A DNA stretch of 64,000 nt from Planococcus halotolerans (lineage in GTDB: Bacteria > Bacillota > Bacilli > Bacillales_A > Planococcaceae). The stretch is taken from the NCBI RefSeq assembly GCF_003289955.1, contig NZ_QLZR01000005.1, positions 1-64,000 of the forward strand. Direction: 5' to 3'. The notes beneath the pieces were generated by a model. It worked only from the letters and a program-made list of their open reading frames with translations. It ran no database searches and had not been told where the DNA came from. Made by a program: the position numbers and the translations under genes. Below, piece after piece: positions 1-8,811 of this stretch (its first letter is position 1; every line of letters starts with the position of its first letter).

Positions 1-192
1 AGTCATTTCATCCAGTTCTGTTCCTTCTTCTATGATTTCCAGGACACGGGCGGTTGTGCTGACCGAATCCGGAATGTTTTCCTGCATCATTTCCTGTTCG
101 CCAAGGTTCGCCGGCGGGGGCGTACTGGTTGCAAGAGCAGTAGAAGGGATTGTTAGAAAGGTGAATAAAATGAGCGTGAGTAGTCTAAGCAT
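1..192 (-). CDS. YibE/F-like membrane protein, N-terminal fragment (cut by window edge)
   Basis: The reading frame opens with ATG at 192 and runs off the left edge of the window. The ribosome binding site AAAGGAG lies about 11 bases upstream. The visible 64 residues begin with a hydrophobic signal-type segment (MLRLLTLILFTFLTIPSTA) followed by a Pro-rich stretch and the motif ARVLEIIEEG. A signal segment followed by a short beta-strand of the type RVLEI is typical of YibE/F family proteins, which are multi-pass membrane proteins of poorly known function. The catalytic or membrane core lies outside the window, so the family call is tentative and the existence of the gene is much surer than its name. 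Confidence 0.55.
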   Translation of the reverse strand, partial: MLRLLTLILFTFLTIPSTALATSTPPPANLGEQEMMQENIPDSVSTTARVLEIIEEGTELDEMT

Positions 193-250
193 TAGGTCTA
201 TCCGCTCCTTTGTGCGTGTCAGTTATGGATATGATGCGCTCTTATTATAG

Positions 251-822
251 CAAAGGATTGAGGGCACTAGTCTAGTCAATTTAGGTTAAATTTAAGAGGG
301 GGTATAAGGAAGGGGTGTTTGTTATCTTCTTCCTTTGTTAATCGGGTAAAAGGTATTGCTTATTAGTTGGCTAATTACAAGTTTAGAAGCTGGAAAAAAG
401 GAAAGACGGGTTTTAGAAAAAGTACTGAATTTATTTTTGGCTATTTATAGAATGCCCACTTATGTCTCTCTATATATTACTGACGGGTGCGATAGTTCAT
501 TAAAAGCGAGAGCGTAGAATATCTTGTGTAAATGACTTAACAGAAATTCTTAAAGCGTATGAAGTTAACATCTGACGCATTACAGAAGGGAAAAAGGTTT
601 AGATTCAGCTTCTTACCTTCTTGTTGTTCGTATAAGTATAAAAATCAAATACCATTTCTTTCCTCGTATTTATGAAAAAAATGAGCAAAAGCAGAAACTC
701 GAAAACAGGAAATTGAGTGTTAATGGTATAATCCGCCTCCTGCACTGTTAGAGAGAGTGACAAATTGATGATGTATAAAATTTTTTATTGAGCGCAATTT
801 TATGACAGAGAAGTGCTTTCTA
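251..822. other. AT-rich intergenic region without a supported gene
   Basis: About 570 bases between the YibE/F-like fragment and the end of the carboxypeptidase gene. It is AT-rich on both strands, and I find no frame with a ribosome binding site and no clear hairpin terminator for the gene that ends at 823. It probably contains the promoter of the leftward gene that starts at 192. Confidence 0.5.
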
Positions 823-1980
823 TCATCGTTTTTTTCGACTTCGGTAATATACTAAGCTCACTATGCTACCGCCTATTACTAACAAATATAAGGAATTTGA
901 AAAAACTTGTTCTAAAAATGAGCCAGAGTCCTTTTGAATAGAGGAACGGTTTTTCGCAGAATCGCTGATAACCGGGAACTGATAAGAAGACAGAAGAGTG
1001 CCTTTTTGATCAGTAATCCTTAATTTGCCGTCTTCGGTTACATCGATTTCTACTTGTTCACCTGCTTGATGCGTATAAATTATTTCTCGGGGAGTAATGT
1101 ATTCTAATTCTCCGGCAAAAAAGCCGCTGTTCGTTGGAATGCTCGAAGTCTCGAAATTGTCGAATCCAAAGTCCAGTAGCTGAACCGTATCATTGTAAGC
1201 TTCTGCTTCTGATTCGCTTTTCAAGGTAACAACAATTAAATCCAAGTTTTCTCTTCCGGCTGTCGTTACCAGCGTGACCCCTGCTTCTGGAACAAATCCA
1301 TTTTTACCGCCTGTTACGCCGTCATAAGGTTTTTCCCTTAACAGTTTATGATGCGTATAAAGAGTGGTGTCCCAGGCTTCGCCATTCCACGGCAGCTCTT
1401 TTGTTCCGAACATATTCATGAATTCTTCGTTCTTCGTCGCATATCTGGTTAATACCGCCAAGTCTTGGGCTGTAGTTACATGCTGGGGATCAAAAAGACC
1501 GTGGGGATTTTCAAAGTTTGTATCCTGCAGGCCGATTACGTCTTTTAAATATAAATTTACATCAGAAGCAAACGATTCAACACTGCCGCTGATGTGTTCA
1601 GCAACGGCCACACCGGCATCATTTCCGGAGTTGACCAAAAGCCCCAGCAACAGTTTTTCTAAAGTCACTTGTTCTCCCTCTTCCAGGTAAACCCGGGTGC
1701 CCTCGGTATTTCGTGCTTTTTTACTGACTGTTACGACATCATTTAAATTCCCACTTTCAATTGCGTAAATGGCTGTGGCGATTTTTGTTACACTGGCAGG
1801 ATACATCTGCGACCGTGCATTCTTTTCGTAAAGGACTTGCCCAGTAGTTGCCTCCATCACAATAGCTGCTTCACTGGATAGGACTGGCAGGGGAGGGGCA
1901 ACAGTTTTACTGAAAACGGCAGATGCGAATAGTATATAGATCAAAACTAAGATTGTTGAAATAGCAACTAATTTTTTCAT
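823..1980 (-). CDS. dacF: D-alanyl-D-alanine carboxypeptidase (DacF/PBP5-like)
   Basis: Penicillin-binding protein of the DacF/DacA type, expected to trim the terminal D-Ala from peptidoglycan stem peptides outside the membrane. Residues 1-24 are a signal/anchor segment. The serine peptidase motifs are visible: S63-V-T-K66 (SxxK), S118-G-N120 (SxN) and, in place of the usual KTG triad, K226-N-G228 within TGGKNGF. A C-terminal hydrophobic segment followed by SRKKR looks like a membrane anchor. It starts at an ATG with a GAGGAG site, 12 bases after the stop of the upstream MurE-like gene, so the two are probably one operon. Length (385 aa) is normal for the family. The family call is secure; the effect of the KTG-to-KNG change on activity is unknown. 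Confidence 0.9.
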   Translation of the reverse strand: MKKLVAISTILVLIYILFASAVFSKTVAPPLPVLSSEAAIVMEATTGQVLYEKNARSQMYPASVTKIATAIYAIESGNLNDVVTVSKKARNTEGTRVYLEEGEQVTLEKLLLGLLVNSGNDAGVAVAEHISGSVESFASDVNLYLKDVIGLQDTNFENPHGLFDPQHVTTAQDLAVLTRYATKNEEFMNMFGTKELPWNGEAWDTTLYTHHKLLREKPYDGVTGGKNGFVPEAGVTLVTTAGRENLDLIVVTLKSESEAEAYNDTVQLLDFGFDNFETSSIPTNSGFFAGELEYITPREIIYTHQAGEQVEIDVTEDGKLRITDQKGTLLSSYQFPVISDSAKNRSSIQKDSGSFLEQVFSNSLYLLVIGGSIVSLVYYRSRKKR

Positions 1981-1992
1981 AATTACTCCTCG

Positions 1993-3453
1993 TTAATCTT
2001 TTTCATTCAACTTCGTTATAAAATTTACTGTTTCCCGGTCCGAGTCAGTCGGCAGATGGAAGTTTTGCTGATACTTCTCGTGTCCTTTGCCTGTAATCAC
2101 AACCCAGTCACCTGACTGGCTGTCTTCTATCGCTTGTTTAATGGCCAAAGTGCGATCAGGAACAATGTGTCCGTTGTTACTTCCGTAAGCGTCATGCAAG
2201 TTTCTTAAAGAAGCTATCATTTCATCAGGAGGAACAGCGTTTAAGTCGTCCAACGTCAAAATGTATTTGTCGCTTAAACTGTTTGTGAGCGATAGCATGG
2301 CCGTTCTTTTACTCGCATCTCTGTTACCCCGAAAACCGAAAACATGCGTTATTTTTTTGGCTCCTTGCTGCTTTGCTGTTGTTAAGCAGTAAGAAATCGC
2401 GTCAGGTGTATGCGCGTAGTCAATGATAACGGTGACGCCGTTCACTAGTTTATAGATTTCAAATCGTCCATCAACACCTTTGAATTCACCGATAGAGCGA
2501 AGAATGTCACTTTGGTTTACACCTATTAACTTCGCAGTCAGATAAGCCATTAACGTGTTGTAAATATTGTGTACGCCGTTCATGGGAGAATGGATGGTCA
2601 TATATTCGTTATCCGTCTCAACCAAAGCACTGGATTCTTCTGAATTCAAACTCGAAATCCGAAGGTGGTTTTCTTCGGACTCGCCAATCGTGCAAACGAT
2701 TTTTCCTCTACTCCGTAAAATCTTTGTTAGTTTTACACCCCAGGGGTTATCCTGATTCACAATAGCTTTACCGTTGGCTTTCAACTGGTTAAACAACAGC
2801 AATTTTGCCGAGAAGTATTCTTCCATCGTGGAATGGTAATCCAGGTGTTCAGGATGCAGATTAGAAAATAAACAATAGTCAAACTCAATGCCTTCAGTCC
2901 GCCGCTGGGTTAGCGCATGGGATGAAACCTCCATAATTACGACTTCATCGTGGCTCATGGATAAAAGCTGATGTAAAACAAGAGAACTGGGAGTTGTATT
3001 GGAACTTTGAATTCTCTCGCCGTTCACAATGTTCTGTAAAGTGCCAATCACAGAACAGGACTTCCCATTGCTTTCCAAAATATGTTTTAGCATATAGCAG
3101 GTCGTTGTTTTGCCGTTTGTGCCCGTAATGCCGATTATTGTTTTGTATTTCGATGGATTACCATAAAAATTTCCGGCAACTATCCCAAGTGCTTGCCGGC
3201 TACTTTCAACTTGTATATAGGGTACAGGTAAATTGGCGACGGGCTGTTCTCCTATTACCGCAACGGCCCCCTTTTTTAATGCGCTATCAATGTATTGATG
3301 GCCATCTTTTTCAAAACCCTCAACGGCAACAAATAAATCGCCCTCATTGATGTTTTGCGAGTTGTCTGAAATCCCTTGGATGTTTACGTCCGGAGCCAGA
3401 TGGTTAGATAGGGATTTCAGTTCAACACCATCTAATAAATAACTTAATTTCAT
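1993..3453 (-). CDS. murE: MurE-like Mur ligase (UDP-MurNAc-dipeptide:amino acid ligase)
   Basis: ATP-dependent Mur ligase that would add the third amino acid to UDP-MurNAc-L-Ala-D-Glu in the cytoplasm. Motifs: ATP loop GTNGKTT (111-117), the likely carbamylated lysine in FSAK (K217), DYAHTP (345-350), and GFRGNRDASKR (373-383) where MurE proteins usually read GCGGDRD. The amino-acid-selecting motif is DDLNAVPPDE (402-411), not the DNPR motif of enzymes that add meso-diaminopimelate. It is closer to the DDPN-type motif of lysine-adding enzymes. ITGKGHE is present near the C-terminus. The gene stands alone with dacF rather than in a division/cell-wall cluster, so it may be a paralogue of the main MurE. 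The ATG has a GGAGAGG site upstream. The substrate is not settled from sequence alone. Confidence 0.85.
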   Translation of the reverse strand: MKLSYLLDGVELKSLSNHLAPDVNIQGISDNSQNINEGDLFVAVEGFEKDGHQYIDSALKKGAVAVIGEQPVANLPVPYIQVESSRQALGIVAGNFYGNPSKYKTIIGITGTNGKTTTCYMLKHILESNGKSCSVIGTLQNIVNGERIQSSNTTPSSLVLHQLLSMSHDEVVIMEVSSHALTQRRTEGIEFDYCLFSNLHPEHLDYHSTMEEYFSAKLLLFNQLKANGKAIVNQDNPWGVKLTKILRSRGKIVCTIGESEENHLRISSLNSEESSALVETDNEYMTIHSPMNGVHNIYNTLMAYLTAKLIGVNQSDILRSIGEFKGVDGRFEIYKLVNGVTVIIDYAHTPDAISYCLTTAKQQGAKKITHVFGFRGNRDASKRTAMLSLTNSLSDKYILTLDDLNAVPPDEMIASLRNLHDAYGSNNGHIVPDRTLAIKQAIEDSQSGDWVVITGKGHEKYQQNFHLPTDSDRETVNFITKLNEKD

Positions 3454-3778
3454 TTTTCAAAACCTCTCCGATGCTTTCTTTATAATCGATTTATAGTAAC
3501 CGAATAGTATTGAGAAAGTGTGCAGATTTGGAAGCAGGGAAGAAGTGTAAAGAAATTGAACTGTTTGAAATGTAAATGTAACAATCAATTTTGCACTCAG
3601 AGTAATAAAAGCACTTGTTATTGGCTGCGTAGATAAATTTACACAGAATTTCTATTATTCGATTGAACGTAGGTTTTATACAGGAGAGAAAAGCTCAAAG
3701 TGGAACCTTGTACAACCAGAGTGAGCAAAAGAATCAGACACGAGATTCCGTAAATAAGATCGTTACTGGCACAAAAGG
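3454..3778. other. Intergenic region upstream of the murE-like gene
   Basis: AT-rich spacer that must hold the leftward promoter of the murE-dacF pair. A 63-residue rightward frame covers part of it (3663-3854), but it lacks a good ribosome binding site and runs across the terminator hairpin at 3779-3808, so I do not call it a gene. Confidence 0.4.
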
Positions 3779-3808
3779 AAAAAGCTATCTGCTACCAGAT
3801 AGCTTTTT
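3779..3808 (-). terminator. Intrinsic terminator of the YdhK-type gene
   Basis: Perfect 13-bp stem AAAAAGCTATCTG / CAGATAGCTTTTT with the four-base loop CTAC. It lies 33 bases past the stop of the leftward gene ending at 3841 and has a T-run on either strand, so it could work in both directions. Confidence 0.85.
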
Positions 3809-3840
3809 CATTCGAATAGCCGTGTTAAATATAATAGAAG

Positions 3841-4449
3841 TTATTCAGCAGTGATTTCACTTTCTGTCACCCACATGTGATTTGTCACTTCTTCCCCTGT
3901 AGAGGCTGTGTAATCAATCATATAAACCGTCGTTTCCTCGGCCGAATCGATGACCACATTGGCTCCGTCCATCCCGTCCATGTGATCTGCATTTACCGTA
4001 ACTTCTGTTCCAGGCTGAAGCGGTTCTTCACCGGGATTTTCAAGCTCTTCATGAACGACCCATTTGTGATCTTCGACCGGTTCACTGCCGTCTGTCGGTG
4101 TGTACGAAATAGAATAGACCGTCGTATCAAAAGCTCCGGACACTGTAGCTTCCACTCCCTGCATCCCCGCCATGTGGTCAGCTTCCACTGTGACCTGGCT
4201 TCCGACTTCATAAGTCGGATTTTCTGCCGCTTGTAATCCCTCAGGGACTTCGCCTGATCCTGAATGATCCATATCCATGTGTTCTTCAGATTCACTGTCC
4301 ATCGGCATCTCTTCGTCCGTATTCGCTTCCATCTCCATATTTTCGTGGCTTTCTGTTGCTGATCCATCTTCTGCGTTATCTGAACATGCACTCAAAGTAA
4401 GGGCAAACGCCACCGATGCAGCCCCCATAAGTAAGTTCCGTTTTGTCAT
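3841..4449 (-). CDS. YdhK family lipoprotein with two DUF1541 repeats
   Basis: Secreted lipoprotein: a short N-terminal hydrophobic stretch ends in the lipobox LSAC. It is followed by a Met/Asp/His/Glu-rich linker (MEMEA, MPMDSE, HMDMDH) that could bind copper or another soft metal. Two DUF1541 repeats follow, each with an ADHMxGM core (ADHMAGM and ADHMDGM) and a later W-V segment. The YdhK family is uncharacterised biochemically; a metal role here is inferred from the Met/His-rich linker and the copper genes downstream. I chose the ATG at 4449 because it has an AGAGG site at the right distance; an ATG 24 bases upstream has none. Confidence 0.85.
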   Translation of the reverse strand: MTKRNLLMGAASVAFALTLSACSDNAEDGSATESHENMEMEANTDEEMPMDSESEEHMDMDHSGSGEVPEGLQAAENPTYEVGSQVTVEADHMAGMQGVEATVSGAFDTTVYSISYTPTDGSEPVEDHKWVVHEELENPGEEPLQPGTEVTVNADHMDGMDGANVVIDSAEETTVYMIDYTASTGEEVTNHMWVTESEITAE

Positions 4450-4663
4450 ATTAAATCGCCTCTTTCTGTTCATCTTTCACTCAGTCTATAGTAATAGTTT
4501 GCATTTGCTGTGCAGAAAAGATGTCATCTTCTTGAAGAGCAAAATAAATACGGATTTAAGCAGGGTTTCTGCACAAAAAATTGAAACTTTTCCGTTAGAC
4601 TGTGTAAGTATGTATATTCATATAAAAAACTTCAGGAAATCGATAAAATTGGAGGATATAAAG

Positions 4664-5569
4664 ATGAAGAAGAGAATATTGGTGAGTGTACTTTTATCAC
4701 TGGTCTTGATAGCAGGATGCAGCAATAATACAACAGAATCATTCGAAGTACCGTTTGAAGGGGAGTTAAGCCATGTCCACGGAATGGGCTATGCAGGAGG
4801 TGGAAATGATTTGTATTTTGCTTCACACAGCGGTCCCAAGATATATCGTGAGGGCGAATGGTTTGAAACAACGGACAATGTTTACGACTATATGGGCTTC
4901 AACGCCGTAGACAAAGGCTTTTATTCTTCCGGACACCCGAGCGCTGATTCAGACTTGCCCAATCCGCTTGGAATTCAGCGAAGTACAGATGGCGGAGAAA
5001 CCTTGGAAGAGATAGCTTTTCAAGGAGAAACGGATTTTCATGCCATGGCTGTAGGATACAACAGCCATGACATTTTCCTGCTTAACCCCGCAAAAAATTC
5101 CTTGCTGGAAGCAGGGTTTTACAAAAGTAATGATGAAGGAGAATCATGGGAGCCGGTGAGTGCGGCAGGATTAGCAGGTGAAGTAACTGCACTCGCCCTT
5201 CACCCGACCGATTCGAACTTCGTTGCTGCAGCTACTGCTGCAGGTGTTTATATTTCAAGTGATGGCGGAGAAAACTTTGAGGCGATTACAGCGGAAAGTG
5301 AAACAGGCACAGCGGTGCACTTCACTGAAGACTTTTTGTATTTCGGGAGCTATGGGACAACTGCAGCTTTGACAAAGTATACGATTGAAAATGAAGAGCT
5401 GGAGACACTGAATATACCGGATCTTCCGGAAGATGCCATCGCTTTTATCGCACAAAACCCGAATGATGAGTCGGAACTGGCCATCTATACATTGCAAGGC
5501 CAAGCGTACTTATCGGAAGACGGCTCACAGACCTGGGAAGCATTGCTGCAAGATGAAAAAACCGATTAA
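4664..5569 (+). CDS. Asp-box (BNR/sialidase-like) beta-propeller lipoprotein
   Basis: 301-residue lipoprotein with a signal peptide ending in the lipobox IAGC. The mature part contains repeated Asp-box motifs of the S-x-D-x-G-x-x-W/F type: STDGGET, SNDEGESW, SSDGGENF and SEDGSQTW. These mark a BNR/sialidase-like beta-propeller. Related Bacillus proteins are annotated as glycosyl-hydrolase-like, but no sialidase catalytic Arg triad can be assigned by eye, so an enzyme activity is not claimed. The ATG at 4664 follows GGAGG at 8 bases; longer upstream frames lack a site. It is divergent from the YdhK-type gene and followed by a two-component system, suggesting an envelope-sensing or metal-related role. 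Confidence 0.8.
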   Translation: MKKRILVSVLLSLVLIAGCSNNTTESFEVPFEGELSHVHGMGYAGGGNDLYFASHSGPKIYREGEWFETTDNVYDYMGFNAVDKGFYSSGHPSADSDLPNPLGIQRSTDGGETLEEIAFQGETDFHAMAVGYNSHDIFLLNPAKNSLLEAGFYKSNDEGESWEPVSAAGLAGEVTALALHPTDSNFVAAATAAGVYISSDGGENFEAITAESETGTAVHFTEDFLYFGSYGTTAALTKYTIENEELETLNIPDLPEDAIAFIAQNPNDESELAIYTLQGQAYLSEDGSQTWEALLQDEKTD

Positions 5570-5667
5570 AGAAAATCAGAAAACCGGTTTAACGAATTCA
5601 ATTCAACGACTTTTGGGGTAGCCGGCTGCTAGGTGCGCTATACCGAATGGTCTTAAAGAGGGACGCC

Positions 5668-7074
5668 ATGCTAAATAAACTTGCGTTAAAAATCGGATTA
5701 CTTTTTTTTGTTTTTATCATCATTATTGAGTCGGTTCTGTTTTTGACTTTATACGTCACTTTTGTCAATGAACGGGTGGATGAAGTGATGACGAATCTGC
5801 TCGCAAGAGGCAATACACACAGTGAAGTATTGGCCGACAGCTTTGAACCGGCAACGTTGGATCATGTTGCCCTCATGGAATCCGCTTCCGATTTCATCGT
5901 CATCATAACCGATGCAGCTGGCAACGAATTGATTCACTCCGATTCAATTGAACCGGAGATGCAGGAAGTCTTGGAACATACCGACTTTGGTGAAGTGCCA
6001 CAAGAAGGGCAAATAGTTGAAGAAAGATGGAACGAAAAAGAATTTATTGCGACCGACAGTCCGATTACGGTTGCCGGAGAACATCAAGGCCATGTGTTCA
6101 TGTTTGCAGAAACAAACCAGATCAAACAGATGGTAAGTCATCTGAGAAATCAATTTCTGGCCGTGGGCTTGATTGCGATCGGGCTAACCGTGGTCACGAT
6201 TTTCCTGTTATCACGACTGATTACATTGCCTCTAATTCGGATGAAGAAAGCGACCGAGCAGTTGAGCAATGGAAACAACGAGGTCAGGTTGAATATCGAC
6301 CGAAATGATGAACTGGGTGAGCTGGCGAATGCCATCACTACACTTTCCAATGATTTGGACCGTTTAAAAAATGCCCGGAATGAGTTTCTGGCAAGCATTT
6401 CACACGAATTGCGGACACCACTGACCTATATCAAAGGATATGCTGATATTGCGAGCCGCCCAGCTGCATCCGAAGAAGAGAAAAGGGAATACATCTCCAT
6501 TATTCGGGAAGAGACGGCACATTTGACCGAATTGATTCGTCAGTTGTTTGAACTGGCGCAGTTGGATCACAATCAGTTCTCGATCAGAAAAGAGGAATTT
6601 TCTTTAGAAGTCCTCTTTCAATCGGTCGTTGCTTTGGTCCGTCCAGCTTTTGACGAAAAACAAATCTCTTTAACTATCCGCTGTGAACGAGAAATCGTTG
6701 CTTTCATTGATCCGGAGCGTTTCCAGCAAGTACTGCTGAATGTATTGGACAATGCCCGGAAACACTCCCCTGAAGGAACACAAGTAACAATTCGGGGAAC
6801 CCAGGATGAAAAAACGATTACAATCAGTATTAGTGATCAGGGGGAAGGCATACCGGAAAAAGATCTTCCGTTTGTGTTTGAACGATTATATCGGGTAGAC
6901 AAATCCAGATCCAGACAATACGGAGGAAGTGGTCTGGGGTTAGCGATTGCCAAAGAAATTGTCGAGGCGCATGGCGGCCGCATCACGCTCCATAGTGAGG
7001 AAGGAAAGGGGACAACTGTCCGAATCGAATTAAAAAGGGGGGATTCCGTTGCAGAAAGTATTGTTGGTGGATGA
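5668..7074 (+). CDS. Two-component sensor histidine kinase
   Basis: Membrane sensor kinase of 468 residues. It has an N-terminal transmembrane helix (about 9-29), an extracellular domain of about 130 residues, a second helix (about 168-190) and a HAMP linker. The HisKA box SISHELRTP places the phospho-acceptor at His246. The ATPase domain has N (NARKHSPEG), G1 (DQGEGIP), F (PFVFERLYR) and G2 (GGSGLGLAI) boxes. The start ATG at 5668 follows AGAGGG. The partner response regulator gene overlaps its 3' end by 26 bases, so the two are translationally coupled. The stimulus is unknown; the adjacent copper genes make a metal or envelope stress signal plausible. Confidence 0.93.
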   Translation: MLNKLALKIGLLFFVFIIIIESVLFLTLYVTFVNERVDEVMTNLLARGNTHSEVLADSFEPATLDHVALMESASDFIVIITDAAGNELIHSDSIEPEMQEVLEHTDFGEVPQEGQIVEERWNEKEFIATDSPITVAGEHQGHVFMFAETNQIKQMVSHLRNQFLAVGLIAIGLTVVTIFLLSRLITLPLIRMKKATEQLSNGNNEVRLNIDRNDELGELANAITTLSNDLDRLKNARNEFLASISHELRTPLTYIKGYADIASRPAASEEEKREYISIIREETAHLTELIRQLFELAQLDHNQFSIRKEEFSLEVLFQSVVALVRPAFDEKQISLTIRCEREIVAFIDPERFQQVLLNVLDNARKHSPEGTQVTIRGTQDEKTITISISDQGEGIPEKDLPFVFERLYRVDKSRSRQYGGSGLGLAIAKEIVEAHGGRITLHSEEGKGTTVRIELKRGDSVAESIVGG

Positions 7075-7726
7075 TGAGAAACGGATGTTGGATTTAGTGG
7101 CTTTATATTTACGGCCGCATCGCTACCTCTGTAAAAAAGCAATGGGTGCATATGAAGCGCTCGCCCGCCTTGAAGAGGAGCAGTTTGATATCATCTTACT
7201 CGATATCATGATGCCTGATATGGATGGTTGGGATTTGTGCCGGGAAATTCGGAAGTTTTCGGATGTACCAATCATTATGCTGACAGCGCGGGAACAGCAG
7301 GAGGACATCATAAAAGGTTTAAATCTAGGAGCAGATGATTACATTACAAAACCGTTTAATGAAGAAGAATTGTTAGCCCGGATGAAAGCATTGCTGCGCA
7401 GAAGAACCCCGAAAAACACGATTGAAGTAGAGGGACTGTCATGGGATGAAGACCGGTTCGAACTAACATACGATAAACATTCCATCAGATTGACACCGAA
7501 AGAATTTCTGATGGTTGGCCATTTGATGAAAAATGCCGACAAAGTGTTCACGAGAGAACAATTGATTCAGTTGATTTGGGGATTCGACTCAGAGACGGAA
7601 GGAAGAACCATCGATTCACATGTACGGAATGTGCGGGAAAAAATCCGGCAGTCCGGATTTCCAATTGATAATTATTTCATTACGGTCTGGGGTATCGGCT
7701 ATAAATGGGTCAGTGAGAGAGAATAG
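7049..7726 (+). CDS. OmpR/PhoB-type response regulator
   Basis: Receiver domain (about 1-115) with the acidic pair DD near residue 8, phospho-acceptor Asp52 in LLDIMMP, a Thr in MLTARE and the Lys of TKPF. A C-terminal winged-helix domain (about 130-225) of the OmpR type contains RLTPKEF and ends with VWGIGYKW. It starts with TTG at 7049 behind AAAAAGGGGGG and overlaps the kinase gene by 26 bases. The kinase-first order is less common than regulator-first. Likely targets are its own operon and the lipoprotein genes next to it, but no clear direct-repeat binding site was identified. Confidence 0.93.
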   Translation: MQKVLLVDDEKRMLDLVALYLRPHRYLCKKAMGAYEALARLEEEQFDIILLDIMMPDMDGWDLCREIRKFSDVPIIMLTAREQQEDIIKGLNLGADDYITKPFNEEELLARMKALLRRRTPKNTIEVEGLSWDEDRFELTYDKHSIRLTPKEFLMVGHLMKNADKVFTREQLIQLIWGFDSETEGRTIDSHVRNVREKIRQSGFPIDNYFITVWGIGYKWVSERE

Positions 7727-7739
7727 TACGGTTCAAAAG

Positions 7740-7777
7740 AAAGGCTCATGGGGATCAGGAATTCCCATGAGCCTTTT
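7740..7777. terminator. Bidirectional terminator between response regulator and copper-storage gene
   Basis: Perfect 13-bp stem AAAGGCTCATGGG / CCCATGAGCCTTT with a 10-base loop, followed by a T-run. It lies between two convergent genes and can serve both. Confidence 0.9.
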
Positions 7778-7786
7778 TCGTGTAAG

Positions 7787-8119
7787 TTACGCGATACTCC
7801 GGCAAGCTTCTGCACATCTGTGACAAGCTTCCGCACAACGTTTACAATGTTCATGCATATCTGCGTGTTTGTCGCATTCTTTACCGCATGCTTCGCAAAT
7901 GGTTGCGCATACTTTAGCCAGTTCGGAAACAAACGGAGAGTTGCGGGTAATCGCTTGTTCGAGAAACGCACAAATATCTGCGCATTCACGGTCCAAGCGG
8001 ATACATTCGGCCATCATCTTTACATCATCTTCCTGTAAACAAGCGTCAAAACAATGATTACATTCCGCTGCGCAATCGTGCAAGACCTGAATCAGTTCCT
8101 GATGTTGTTCATGAGCCAT
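7787..8119 (-). CDS. Four-helix-bundle copper-binding protein (Csp/DUF326)
   Basis: A 110-residue protein with 16 Cys and many His, spaced as CxxxC and CxxC along predicted helices (for example CAAEC, ICEAC, HCKRC). This is the signature of the Csp/DUF326 copper-storage family, which packs Cu(I) inside a four-helix bundle. There is no signal peptide, so a cytosolic (Csp3-type) store is expected. The ATG at 8119 has an AGGTT-type weak site within the upstream sequence. It is transcribed divergently from copZ-copB, and the 350-base gap between them carries a CsoR-type operator. Function is known at the family level; the assignment here is from the cysteine pattern. Confidence 0.9.
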   Translation of the reverse strand: MAHEQHQELIQVLHDCAAECNHCFDACLQEDDVKMMAECIRLDRECADICAFLEQAITRNSPFVSELAKVCATICEACGKECDKHADMHEHCKRCAEACHRCAEACRSIA

Positions 8120-8410
8120 TCTAAAACCTCCATTTTTTTATTCTTGCTTCATTTACTGAATTTCCCTCTTCTTTCCAAACTAAACGGAAATACCGAAACT
8201 CCATAGAAACTGCACAAAATTATTAATTAAATAACAAAACTTTCCGGAAAAGCCAAAAAGGTTATCTGTCGACGGGTCAATTTAGCAGTTTATAGACACG
8301 TATCGAAATATTCAAGTCAGTGGGGAGGATTTTTCTTTTTTTGGGTCAAAGTAAATTCCTCTATATAGACGTCATGGAAACAAGGACAAAGTAAAAAGGA
8401 AACTGGTTAC
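8120..8410. other. Divergent intergenic region between copper-storage gene and copZ
   Basis: AT-rich spacer with no supported frame. It must hold the leftward promoter of the Csp gene. The right end carries the copZ promoter and CsoR-type operator, described separately. Confidence 0.5.
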
Positions 8411-8440
8411 TTGATATACCCTAATGGGGTATGGTAGCTT
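8411..8440 (+). promoter_or_regulatory. CsoR-type operator and promoter of copZ
   Basis: The inverted repeat ATACCCTAATGGGGTAT (8416-8432) closely matches the GC-tract dyads bound by the copper repressor CsoR in Bacillus and Staphylococcus (TACCC...GGGTA). It overlaps a -35-like TTGATA at 8411-8416 with a weak -10-like TAGCTT at 8435-8440. Binding of apo-CsoR here would block copZ until Cu(I) rises. No csoR gene lies in the window. Confidence 0.8.
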
Positions 8441-8470
8441 TAAGGAAATACTACTTTAGGAGGAATAATA

Positions 8471-8674
8471 ATGGTTGAAACCGTAAAAGTACAAGGCATG
8501 TCCTGCGGCCACTGTGTAAATTCGGTTGAAACGGGTGTTGGTGAACTCGAAGGGGTGTTGTCTGTGACAGTGGATCTTAAAAAAGGTGAAGTGGCAGTAG
8601 ACTATGATCCTGGCAAGACATCATTAAATGAAATTCAGGAAGCGATTGAAGAACAAGGATATGATGTCGTATAA
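8471..8674 (+). CDS. copZ: Copper chaperone CopZ
   Basis: A 67-residue HMA-domain protein with the metal-binding motif GMSCGHC (Cys12 and Cys15). It ends with the typical EEQGYDV sequence. Proteins of this size carry Cu(I) in the cytosol to copper ATPases and to CsoR. It starts at an ATG preceded by TAGGAGGAATAAT and lies 137 bases ahead of a CopB-type ATPase, with a weak terminator between them. Regulation by CsoR is suggested by the operator directly upstream. Confidence 0.95.
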   Translation: MVETVKVQGMSCGHCVNSVETGVGELEGVLSVTVDLKKGEVAVDYDPGKTSLNEIQEAIEEQGYDVV

Positions 8675-8700
8675 GAGTGCTTTTACAGCACTCTTGAATT
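8673..8700 (+). terminator. Weak terminator or attenuator after copZ
   Basis: A 9-bp perfect stem AAGAGTGCT / AGCACTCTT with loop TTTAC begins in the copZ stop codon. The following tract GAATTTTAAAT is a poor T-run, so read-through into copB is likely. The hairpin may simply lower copB relative to copZ. Confidence 0.55.
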
Positions 8701-8811
8701 TTAAATGAAATATACCCCCTAGCAGTAAAATTCAGAGGGAATTTGTGGCTGTTAAGTATCTAATAAAGTTAATTGGAGTAAAGAGGCACGATTTTGAAGG
8801 AGGCGTACTGA

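Noticed and set aside
3663-3854. Rightward 63-codon frame upstream of the YdhK terminator
   Set aside because: It has no good start site and crosses the terminator hairpin at 3779-3808.
8710-8725. Second CsoR-like half-site ahead of copB (ATACCCCCTAG)
   Set aside because: Only one half matches; the opposite arm is missing, so it is not called an operator.
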